A DNA stretch of 64,000 nt, taken from contig JALNYO010000012.1 of the NCBI GenBank assembly GCA_023229765.1, positions 28,501 to 92,500 on the forward strand, read 5' to 3'. The position numbers were made by a program, and so were the translations under genes. The notes under the pieces are model-generated. The model was given only the letters and a program-made list of their open reading frames with translations. It ran no database searches and was not told the origin of the DNA. Below, in pieces: positions 1-5,480 of this stretch; within the stretch, counting starts at the first letter, position 1; each line of letters begins with the position of its first letter. The DNA comes from Syntrophales bacterium (GTDB lineage: Bacteria; Desulfobacterota; Syntrophia; Syntrophales; UBA5619).

Positions 1-61
1 CGGACCCGCATGCCGAGTGGTGTGGGGGCTGGGGGAGAAAAAAAACCGGCTACCCGATTAT
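1..61 (+). mobile_element. 3' end of a group II intron (domains V/VI)
   Basis: The first bases resemble the 3' end of bacterial group II introns. A domain V 3' half (ACCCGCATGCCGAGTGGTG) is followed by a G-rich/C-rich domain VI hairpin with an A-rich loop. The last arm reads GGCTACCCGATTAT, with the A of CTACCC in the position of the bulged branch-point adenosine. The 3' splice boundary is taken near base 61. The 5' part and any reverse transcriptase lie outside the window. It abuts the 3' end of the minus-strand gene at 67-327. The identification rests on recalled consensus, so it is moderate. Confidence 0.6.
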
Positions 62-66
62 CTGAT

Positions 67-327
67 TTATTTGTTTTTTGATTCGTCGTTTATTGTTTCC
101 ACCACCTGGTGAACATCACCAAGACATCACTTGCCTTTTGGATTATTAACCTCACAATTACAGCCACCAATGCTTTTTTCTTTTGTGATCTTTTCTATGA
201 TTTTTGAATAACCATTTTTATTATAATCTTTTTCAATGTCTTTCTTTGTATAATTGAAACAGTAGCATATTAAATCATCATCATTGAAATGATTCTTATT
301 CTCTATGCTTGGACTTAGTTTGATCAT
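67..327 (-). CDS. Small [2Fe-2S] BFD/CopZ-like protein, probable selenoprotein (in-frame UGA)
   Basis: Up to the first stop (TGA, 127-129) this is a 66-residue protein with CYC at residues 21-23 and CNC at 56-58, ending NNPKGK. This matches small BFD/CopZ-like [2Fe-2S] proteins, whose next residues are normally Cys-Cys-Leu-Gly-Asp-Val. Reading through the TGA gives exactly C-L-G-D-V-H-Q-V-V-E-T-I-N-D-E-S-K-N-K and a TAA at 67-69. The TGA therefore sits where the family has the first Cys of the pair, which fits selenocysteine (residue 67 of 86). A hairpin starts three bases after the TGA. The start ATG (325-327) has a weak GGA upstream. The likely role is electron transfer or metal/selenium handling. 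The alternative is a nonsense-truncated pseudogene. Confidence 0.7.
105..129 (-). promoter_or_regulatory. SECIS-like hairpin after the in-frame UGA
   Basis: On the minus strand, three bases after the TGA (127-129), CTTGGTGA (123-116) pairs with TCACCAGG (112-105). This is an 8-bp stem with one G-U pair and a TGT loop that has G as its second base. Bacterial SECIS elements are hairpins just downstream of the UGA with a G in the first loop positions. The UGA-to-loop distance (11 bases) is at or slightly below the short end of the usual range. Confidence 0.45.
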
Positions 328-347
328 TTTTCATTCCATATACATCG

Positions 348-385
348 AAAAAATCAGCCGTCGAGTTTACGAGGTCGGCTGGATT
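348..385 (-). terminator. Hairpin after mazF: terminator and/or degenerate attC
   Basis: On the minus strand CAGCCG (381-376) pairs with CGGCTG (360-355) and is followed by ATTTTTT, as in a Rho-independent terminator for mazEF. The arms and spacing also align with the attC at 1066-1124: both have AATCAGCCG, a short spacer with GTTT, then TCGGCTG and ATT, with one extra base in one arm. The outer AAC/GTT boxes are not recognisable. It may be a decayed attC that now acts as a terminator. Confidence 0.5.
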
Positions 386-401
386 GAATTGGTGGACAAT
401 T

Positions 402-725
402 TTAGAATGCAAATAACCGCTGTAAAACGGAAATAACCTTAAAATGGATTTCTGAATCAAGAGAGCCGAGTCTTTTTATAAGTCGCCTTTTGTCTATTGT
501 CCGTAGCTGATCCAACACTATATGTCCTTTCCTGCTCTCAAATACGCAAGCTATTCTTGTTGGATATTCCTTCCCCGCCGTCGTCATCGGGGCAACTATG
601 ACGGTTTGGATATGCCGGTTCATTTCGTCCGGTGAAATAATCACACATGGTCGTGTTTTCTGAATTTCAGAACCAACAGTAGGATCAAGATTGATTAAAA
701 ACACATCGAACCGATTCACTACCAT
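402..725 (-). CDS. mazF: MazF/PemK family endoribonuclease toxin
   Basis: A 107-residue toxin of the MazF/PemK fold, a sequence-specific mRNA interferase in this family. It shows the N-terminal strand with DVFLINLDPTVGSEI, then KTRPCVIISPDEMN and IVAPMTT, the usual order of conserved MazF motifs. The ATG at 723-725 is chosen because AGAGGA lies at normal distance; an ATG two codons upstream touches that ribosome site. It overlaps the 3' end of the antitoxin, as expected for a co-translated toxin-antitoxin pair. It sits in an integron-type cassette with hicBA upstream in the reading direction. Confidence 0.9.
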   Translation of the reverse strand: MVVNRFDVFLINLDPTVGSEIQKTRPCVIISPDEMNRHIQTVIVAPMTTAGKEYPTRIACVFESRKGHIVLDQLRTIDKRRLIKRLGSLDSEIHFKVISVLQRLFAF

Positions 726-973
726 TGCCATTCCTCTTCATCCCAGGAATTTGCAATATTGTCATTTTCGTCGATCAATGCATCATGACCTTTTGGGGCC
801 ATTATTCTGAAAGCATTATCCCAACCCGACCTTGGATTTGAGATCGGACGAATAATGATTTTGGTTTTCTCCACCTCAAGCTCAACATAATCGATAATTC
901 CCGTTTGATCAAGTAATGGTTTGGGAATGCGGATCCCCTGAGAATTACCTATTTTTACAACATGCGCTCTCAT
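719..973 (-). CDS. mazE: MazE-like AbrB/SpoVT antitoxin
   Basis: An 84-residue antitoxin. The N-terminus (MRAHVVKIGNSQGIRIPKPL) is a swapped-hairpin AbrB/MazE DNA-binding domain. The acidic, tryptophan-containing C-terminus is the part that usually wraps the toxin. The ATG at 971-973 follows AGGTGG at good spacing; a longer reading frame runs upstream to 1117 but enters the attC and is not favoured. It ends 7 bases inside the start of mazF. It is expected to neutralise MazF and repress its own transcription. Confidence 0.88.
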   Translation of the reverse strand: MRAHVVKIGNSQGIRIPKPLLDQTGIIDYVELEVEKTKIIIRPISNPRSGWDNAFRIMAPKGHDALIDENDNIANSWDEEEWQW

Positions 974-1065
974 TATTTCACCACCTCGCATGAATTGTGG
1001 GCACATTGTAATTACCTTGACCTTGGAAGTCAAGGATTCAGTTTTGATTATATTGTGGTATCTAT

Positions 1066-1124
1066 GCCCAACGGTGCTAATCAGCCGCGCGGTTTTTGCG
1101 TCGGCTGAATTAGCCATGTTCGGT
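1066..1124 (-). repeat. attC site of the hicBA cassette
   Basis: Read on the minus strand, the site starts with ACCGAAC and ends with GTTGGGC (fits GTTRRRY). The inner arms GGCTAATTCAGCCG and CGGCTGATTAGC pair except for one extrahelical base. The ACCGAAC box is the exact complement of GTTCGGT at the start of the same cassette (1548-1554). This relation is diagnostic of integron cassettes. Confidence 0.8.
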
Positions 1125-1127
1125 CAT

Positions 1128-1307
1128 TTATTCCGCATTGAGATTCTTCAAAATTTTCTTTGCTAATGGTTCTTTGATGTCAGTATGCCTTGGTATAGCT
1201 TCAATCGAACCGTTCTTTGGATTTAGCCAAAGTGAATGTGAGGCTCCTTCTCGTTTCAGATAGCAACCCGCGATTCTTAATCTTCGTTCCAAATCCCGTC
1301 GCTTCAT
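1128..1307 (-). CDS. hicA: HicA-type mRNA interferase toxin
   Basis: A 59-residue protein with the double-stranded-RNA-binding-like fold of HicA toxins. It begins MKRRDLERRLRIAGC, then KREGASHSLW with the conserved catalytic histidine (H24), then AIPRHTDIKEPLAKKILKNL. HicA enzymes cleave mRNA. The ATG overlaps the hicB stop in an ATGA, so translation is coupled, with the antitoxin first. The stop lies 4 bases before the attC, typical of a compact cassette. Confidence 0.9.
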   Translation of the reverse strand: MKRRDLERRLRIAGCYLKREGASHSLWLNPKNGSIEAIPRHTDIKEPLAKKILKNLNAE

Positions 1308-1522
1308 CCGATCATCACCTTTTCTTGAATGGCGTCATCGGGAAGCCCTCGAAGAATATCAGCCTTCCGGTCATCTAAAATCAACTCAATCGCCTCGCGA
1401 AGATTATTCTTTGCTTCCTCGATTGTTTCGCCCTGGCCATTGGCTCCAGGAACTTCCGGACAGATAGCCCAGTAGCCACCCTCGGGTGCCGGTTCAATTA
1501 TTGCTGTAAATTCTGCCCTCAT
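1304..1522 (-). CDS. hicB: HicB-type antitoxin
   Basis: A 72-residue HicB antitoxin with the partial RNase H-like fold: FTAIIEPAPEGGYWAICPEV, then PGANGQGETIEEAKNNLREAIEL. It lacks the extra C-terminal DNA-binding domain of longer HicB proteins, so autoregulation through this protein is unclear. It precedes hicA with a 4-base overlap. The cassette begins about 25 bases upstream of its start codon, leaving a very short leader containing AGGAGA. Confidence 0.9.
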   Translation of the reverse strand: MRAEFTAIIEPAPEGGYWAICPEVPGANGQGETIEEAKNNLREAIELILDDRKADILRGLPDDAIQEKVMIG

Positions 1523-1547
1523 TATAATCTCCTATTTCTTGTTTTTG

Positions 1548-1609
1548 ACCGAACGTACGGCTCACTGGGGCGCACGCTTTTTGCGCTCCGCTGAATGCCA
1601 TTGTTGGCT
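1548..1609 (-). repeat. attC site of the DUF2442/DUF4160 cassette
   Basis: On the minus strand this runs from AGCCAAC to GTTCGGT. Imperfect arms (GGCATTCAGCGGAGCGC and GCGTGCGCCCCAGTGAGCC) flank a short AAAAA loop. The stop codon of the DUF4160 gene is 4 bases before it and the hicB cassette starts directly after it. Confidence 0.72.
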
Positions 1610-1612
1610 GGC

Positions 1613-1873
1613 TTATGTGAGCGGGGCAATATTCAAAAGGTCCTGTTGAGTCTGTGCCTTTTCCCAGTCATCAATGAGTTCCTGCTGGTGAATCGTTGCC
1701 CATTCGATCACAAACCCCTTCACGCGAGGCGGCAAGTTACCCGAAAAAACCGATAAGTTGCGAATATCGATTAGAGCCACGTCGCCGCTGTACTCCGCAT
1801 GGAAATGAGGTGGGTTGTGATCGTCAAAGAACATTTTGATAACGATTCCGAAAAAGCGGCAGATTTCAGGCAT
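1613..1873 (-). CDS. DUF4160 domain protein
   Basis: An 86-residue protein matching DUF4160: it begins MPEICRFFGIVIKMFFDDHN and continues PPHFHAEYSGDVALIDI, the hallmark segment with conserved Asp and His residues. The function is not established. It overlaps the upstream DUF2442 gene by 8 bases, an arrangement often seen for these two families. They have been suggested to act as a toxin-antitoxin-like or regulatory pair, but this is inference. It is in an integron-type cassette among proven toxin families. Confidence 0.82.
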   Translation of the reverse strand: MPEICRFFGIVIKMFFDDHNPPHFHAEYSGDVALIDIRNLSVFSGNLPPRVKGFVIEWATIHQQELIDDWEKAQTQQDLLNIAPLT

Positions 1874-2150
1874 AAATGGGCTCGCAACGTAAGGTGGGAA
1901 AAACGTCTTCCGGTTTCTTTCCCGTTACTTTGAGGTACAAGGAGTCAGGGCAGAGATCAATTTTGTCGAGCCAGACAAGCTCGCCGAATGAACCGATTTG
2001 AACCTGATCGAAAATATGTGGATCACGCCACAAGGTGAAAACACCTTTGCCGACCAAATCAGAGAGGTCAACCACCCCCCACACACCGTCATCAAAAGTC
2101 ACTTCAAGGCGATAATTTTTTATTACGGACACCTTGGTGATTTTAACCAT
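1866..2150 (-). CDS. DUF2442 domain protein
   Basis: A 94-residue protein of the DUF2442 family: VKITKVSVIKNYRLEVTFDD, then GVWGVVDLSDLVGKGVFTLW and FGELVWLDKIDLCPDSLY. AGGAGG lies about 8 bases before its ATG. It is first in a two-gene cassette with DUF4160. No catalytic residues can be proposed. By analogy with antitoxin-first order it could be the antitoxin of the pair, but the sequence does not prove this. Confidence 0.82.
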   Translation of the reverse strand: MVKITKVSVIKNYRLEVTFDDGVWGVVDLSDLVGKGVFTLWRDPHIFDQVQIGSFGELVWLDKIDLCPDSLYLKVTGKKPEDVFPTLRCEPIYA

Positions 2151-2252
2151 TGTTTCGCACCTCCTTTTTGTTTTTTATAGCATATAACGGAGTGGAAGGG
2201 AAGAAAGTGACGATGCAACCTGAAAGCCAATCGCGGCGCAGTCGCGCGGAAC

Positions 2253-2307
2253 GTCCAACATAACAGGCGCGAATTTATGAGCGTTCTTGTTCATGCTGAT
2301 GTTGGGC
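2253..2307 (-). repeat. attC site of the brnTA cassette
   Basis: On the minus strand the site runs from GCCCAAC to GTTGGAC; both boxes fit the RYYYAAC and GTTRRRY consensus and pair at six of seven positions. The inner arms pair imperfectly. It lies 16 bases after the brnA stop. Confidence 0.68.
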
Positions 2308-2323
2308 ATTAACCTTCTGCCTC

Positions 2324-2623
2324 TTATTTTTCAAGGCCATATCCATCCAGCGATCCACGCTCTAAAGAAATTTGTCTGGAAAGGTAAATTTTTGCCAAGC
2401 TTTGGTAAGGGATATCCTTTTTGTTCGCAAGAGTCTTTAGTTCCGCAAGCATATCCTCCGGCAGTCGAATTGAAATCGACTTCACCGATAGCTTTAGTTT
2501 GGGAAAAGATGCCCTCTTGAAATCTTTAATATCAAAATAATCAAGGGGAGAATGATTTACCCAGAAATCTCTCTCCTCGTCTGCATTTTTAAAGTTTGGA
2601 ATAGTTTTGTTATTTTTCATCAT
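2324..2623 (-). CDS. brnA: BrnA-like antitoxin
   Basis: A 99-residue BrnA/CopG-like antitoxin. The N-terminal half carries ADEERDFWVNHSPLDYF, typical of BrnA partners. The second half has SISIRLPEDMLAELKTLANK and DIPYQSLAKIYLSRQI, a ribbon-helix-helix DNA-binding region. It overlaps brnT by 14 bases and follows it, the usual brnT-brnA order. It is expected to bind BrnT and autorepress. Confidence 0.88.
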   Translation of the reverse strand: MMKNNKTIPNFKNADEERDFWVNHSPLDYFDIKDFKRASFPKLKLSVKSISIRLPEDMLAELKTLANKKDIPYQSLAKIYLSRQISLERGSLDGYGLEK

Positions 2624-2906
2624 AAAATTTCCTCTCTCTTTTATTCATATCCTGGGCAGAGATTATTCTGATCAGGTTATTCCTCTTGGTAAATACAATG
2701 ACAAGAAAACGATCTGTGTCCATTTTCCCAAAAGCAGCCCAACGGTTTTCAGAAACAGAATGCTTTGGATCGTCAAGGACAAAAAGAGGCCTATTAAAAA
2801 ACACCTGTTCGCATTCCCAGTTTTCAATATTATGCTTGAGGAAGTTTTTATTTATATTCCCTGCATCCCATTGGAAGCCTAAAAATTGTTCAAATATCTT
2901 TTCCAT
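2610..2906 (-). CDS. brnT: BrnT-like ribonuclease toxin
   Basis: A 98-residue toxin of the BrnT family (RelE-like fold). Family features are FQWDAGNINKNFLKHNI near the N-terminus, VFFNRPLFVLDD in the middle, and LVIVFTKRNNLIRIISAQDM with the conserved RIISA element near the C-terminus. BrnT degrades RNA and is neutralised by BrnA. It is the first gene of its cassette; the cassette begins at the end of the attC at 2976-3040. Confidence 0.88.
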   Translation of the reverse strand: MEKIFEQFLGFQWDAGNINKNFLKHNIENWECEQVFFNRPLFVLDDPKHSVSENRWAAFGKMDTDRFLVIVFTKRNNLIRIISAQDMNKRERKFYDEK

Positions 2907-2975
2907 TGATTTAGAGTGTATATGACATAAATATACATGTCAAGGTTTCTTATAGAGATCAATAGCGATTTCCAT

Positions 2976-3040
2976 ACCAAACGAAAAGCTCACCCGGAGC
3001 AGCCCAGTGGGCTGCGATCGGGTGCAGCGACGGGTTAAAC
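2976..3040 (-). repeat. attC site of the lipoprotein cassette
   Basis: On the minus strand it runs from GTTTAAC (fits RYYYAAC) to GTTTGGT. The long inner arms GCTGCACCCGATCGCAGCCC and GGGCTGCTCCGGGTGAGC pair almost fully except for extrahelical bases. This is the imperfect hairpin that integron integrases recognise. It begins 13 bases after the lipoprotein stop codon. Confidence 0.78.
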
Positions 3041-3053
3041 GCTCTATTTTTTG

Positions 3054-3527
3054 TTACTGGTAGTCTATGCAAGAGAGAGATTCCCGCTGAGGTTCGCTGA
3101 CAACTTTGAACCGAATCAGCTCATTGTTGGCATCGATCACCTTGAGCACCCAATTTTGGAACATAATCTTGTCGGACTTCTTCAGGTCGTAATAGACCTG
3201 CTGGAAGAAAGGCGTTCGTGCGTAATTGCCTCTCTGTGTATATTCCCGGTAGGTGATGTGTAGGATATCGCCCTCCCGACCAGCATAGATCAGTTCTTTT
3301 TCGACACACGGCACGAAGCTGACGTTGTTTTGAGAACTCCTGAGAGTTTGGTTAATCCCTCTTGGTTCCCATTTTGCTGCGAAGCATCCAAGCTGTACCA
3401 TTTCGGATCCCACTACCGTTGCCTTTTCTTCTTCAAGGTTATAAGACGTGGACCTCGTGCAAAGATGATTCCAGCCACAGGAAACAAACGGAAGTAACAA
3501 AACGAACAATAAGGCTTTACGTATCAT
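3054..3527 (-). CDS. Predicted lipoprotein, unknown function
   Basis: A 157-residue protein with a short signal peptide and lipobox (LLPFVSC, Cys17), so it is probably a membrane-anchored lipoprotein. The mature part has several cysteines and no family that I recognise. It contains REGDILHITYREYTQRGNYA and VYYDLKKSDKIMF. It is the right-most recognisable cassette gene, reading leftward towards its attC. Lipoproteins of unknown function are common cassette cargo. Confidence 0.7.
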   Translation of the reverse strand: MIRKALLFVLLLPFVSCGWNHLCTRSTSYNLEEEKATVVGSEMVQLGCFAAKWEPRGINQTLRSSQNNVSFVPCVEKELIYAGREGDILHITYREYTQRGNYARTPFFQQVYYDLKKSDKIMFQNWVLKVIDANNELIRFKVVSEPQRESLSCIDYQ

Positions 3528-3907
3528 AGTCTCCCCTTCCTTCTTTACGCTATTAGCAAGTCATTGTTTCTGAATGAGTGAATTACCGTATAGACCATAT
3601 TACTTATTATTTGTCTCGTTTATCAGTATTAATAGGCCTGTCTTAACCTTGGGAGACATGGCCAGTTGAAAATCTGTAGAGTTTTTATTTACATAAGGTG
3701 ATACGGTTTCGTATGTCAAGCGAAATGTGTCCGTGTATATTTGAACGTTTTCAATAAATTATAACGAACAACGAGAAGTTTTACGCCTCACGCCACAAAA
3801 AAATCATGGGGCTTGAATTCAGGAACTTAATTTGTTATTTGCACACAATGTAAAAGTCAGAAGACTTCAGTCAGCGCTGCTGCAGACGCCCCCGTTTCGT
3901 TTCCCGG
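3528..3907. other. Intergenic region at the right edge of the cassette array
   Basis: No convincing gene. The bases at 3640-3647 read GTTAAGAC on the minus strand, close to the GTTAAAC expected at the start of the lipoprotein cassette, so the array probably ends here. No integrase gene or clear attI follows. The stretch around 3710-3760 (TGTCAAGCGAAATGTGTCC) resembles ends of IS481-type elements from memory, but this is not secure. Confidence 0.35.
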
Positions 3908-4069
3908 ATGGCGGAAGTCCTGCAATTGGAATGCCCCGATCCTGCCGTTCTACGCACACGGGAACAGGATATCTTTGCCTGGCTGAAATTCCTCTTGGGC
4001 AGAGATTCTGCGGAGAAAGTGATAAAATTATTAACCAAGAGCCATTGTGATGGAAACCATACAGGATAG
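3908..4069 (+). CDS. Small ORF of unknown function upstream of the PAS-LuxR gene
   Basis: A 53-residue frame beginning MAEVLQLECPDPAVLRTREQ and continuing DIFAWLKFLLGRDSAEKVIK. It has protein-like composition and an amphipathic centre. It overlaps the start of the PAS-LuxR gene by 20 bases, which could couple translation. No family is recognised and no strong ribosome site is seen. It could be a small gene, a leader peptide or a chance frame. Confidence 0.3.
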   Translation: MAEVLQLECPDPAVLRTREQDIFAWLKFLLGRDSAEKVIKLLTKSHCDGNHTG

Positions 4070-5006
4070 TGTCGGGATGCCAGCGGAGGAGATATCTTCC
4101 CTGCGCCTGCGGATAGTCGAACTTGAGAGGGCGGTGAGCGCCGAAAGATTGCATGCCGAAGAGGATTTGCGATGCAGCGATGATAAATATCGTATTATTC
4201 TCGATAATATGGAAGAGGCGTATTTCGAGCTTGACCTGGCCGGGAATATCACCTTCTTCAACAATTCGACATTGACAATGCTCGGCTACGACCGGAGCGA
4301 GCTGCTGGGGATGAATTACCGCAATTACGTGTCCCCCGATACGGACGTGGAACTGTACGACATTTTTAACAGAATTTACAAAACAGGAAAACCTGCGGAA
4401 ATATTCGGCTATCCGGTTCTGCGGAAGGATGGGACTGTCCGGTTCCGGGAGATGTCGGCATCTCTTCGCAGGGATTACGCCGATCGCCCTATCGGCTTTC
4501 GGTGCCTCGCCCGCGATGTGACAAAACGAAAGTTGGCGGAAGATGCGTTGAAGCAGCGGGATGGCGAGTTGGAGATAAAATCCCGTTCTCTTGCGGAATC
4601 CAACACGGCCTTGAAGGTCTTATTGAAGCAGCGGGAAGAGGATCGGGTGGAACTCGAACGGAATGTGCTGTCCAATGTCCGTGAGATAGTCATGCCCTAT
4701 ATCGAAGAGCTGAAGAAAAGCCCCCTGAATCCGGGGCAGGCGGCAATGGTCGAGACACTGGAAGCGAATCTGCTGAACATAGTTTCCCCATTTTTACGCA
4801 ACCTGACGCTTACACAATTCAATCTTACCGCACGGGAGTTCCGGGTGGCGAATCTCGTCAAAGAGGGACGAACCACGAAAGAAATATCCGACATGTTGAA
4901 TATCTCGCCGGGGGCGGTCAATTTTCATCGCAACGGTATCCGAAAAAAACTGAACCTGAACACAAAAAAAATCAATCTCCGTTCGTATCTGCTTTCCCTG
5001 GCATAA
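4050..5006 (+). CDS. PAS domain sensor with LuxR-type HTH
   Basis: A 318-residue soluble regulator. A coiled N-terminus is followed by a PAS domain (about residues 45-150; MEEAYFELDLAGNITFFNNS, then LGYDRSELLGMNYRNYV and VRFREMSASL with a PAC-like end). A long coiled coil follows (about 150-215), then a LuxR/FixJ-type helix-turn-helix (about 255-318; LTAREFRVANLVKEGRTTKE, then ISDMLNISPGAVNFHRNGIR). There is no receiver or kinase domain. ATG is preferred over the GTG one codon upstream. It stands before the acyl-CoA ligase and probably controls this catabolic region in response to a bound small ligand. Confidence 0.85.
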   Translation: METIQDSVGMPAEEISSLRLRIVELERAVSAERLHAEEDLRCSDDKYRIILDNMEEAYFELDLAGNITFFNNSTLTMLGYDRSELLGMNYRNYVSPDTDVELYDIFNRIYKTGKPAEIFGYPVLRKDGTVRFREMSASLRRDYADRPIGFRCLARDVTKRKLAEDALKQRDGELEIKSRSLAESNTALKVLLKQREEDRVELERNVLSNVREIVMPYIEELKKSPLNPGQAAMVETLEANLLNIVSPFLRNLTLTQFNLTAREFRVANLVKEGRTTKEISDMLNISPGAVNFHRNGIRKKLNLNTKKINLRSYLLSLA

Positions 5007-5480
5007 TAAACGGGCCGATAGGTCACTTACTAAATTTCGTAACGACTCAGGTTGTCAGGTTTACCAAGTTTCCAACTGCTGCATGTCGCAATTCCCTGTC
5101 TTTAATTGCTTTTTTATTAATATAAGTTTTTACCTGATATATTGCTGACAATTATTTAATATTGTATTATTCAGGGCGGCCTGTATCATAAAAAATCATC
5201 ACAAACATTGCTTCGAAAGAGTTGTTTGCAGTGCAGGCAGTTAGTCGAACTGTTCGGTCACCCCAGTCTCAAACCCCGAATACTGGGAAACCGTTGTTTT
5301 GGCGTTTCTATCAGATGAGATATCTGGTCATTGCGAGAAGGCCAAAGGCCGACGAAGCAATCCCATAACCATTCGCTAACCCATAAGATTGCTTCGGACT
5401 GAAGCCATCGCAATGACAAGAAGTGCGTAAATTCAGAGCTTCTCGAAGCGGGAAGATCGGCATTGAAAGGGGATGCATTC
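5007..5480. other. Intergenic region between regulator and acyl-CoA ligase
   Basis: No gene is seen. The first half is AT-rich and may hold promoters. The second half contains the inverted-repeat element annotated at 5327-5417. The ligase ribosome site (AAAGGGG) is at the end. Confidence 0.5.
5327..5417. repeat. Palindromic intergenic repeat element
   Basis: The element starts with GTCATTGCGA and ends with the inverted TCGCAATGAC. Inside, GACGAAGCAATCCCATAA and TAAGATTGCTTCGGAC form a second inverted pair. This design is typical of dispersed palindromic (MITE- or REP-like) elements in anaerobic bacteria. Copy number cannot be judged from the window. Confidence 0.65.

Noticed and set aside
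105..123. The hairpin after the TGA as a Rho-independent terminator
   Set aside because: No T-run follows it on the transcribed strand, and the frame stays open through it.
719..1117. Longer mazE frame starting at 1117
   Set aside because: The extra 48 codons run through the attC site, are not family-like, and the ATG at 973 has a good ribosome site.
1..3650. CRISPR array
   Set aside because: The repeated structures are attC hairpins of different sequence and irregular spacing, not direct repeats with spacers.
5007..5330. Possible RNA gene in the AT-rich gap after the PAS-LuxR gene
   Set aside because: No tRNA cloverleaf or known RNA consensus could be traced.
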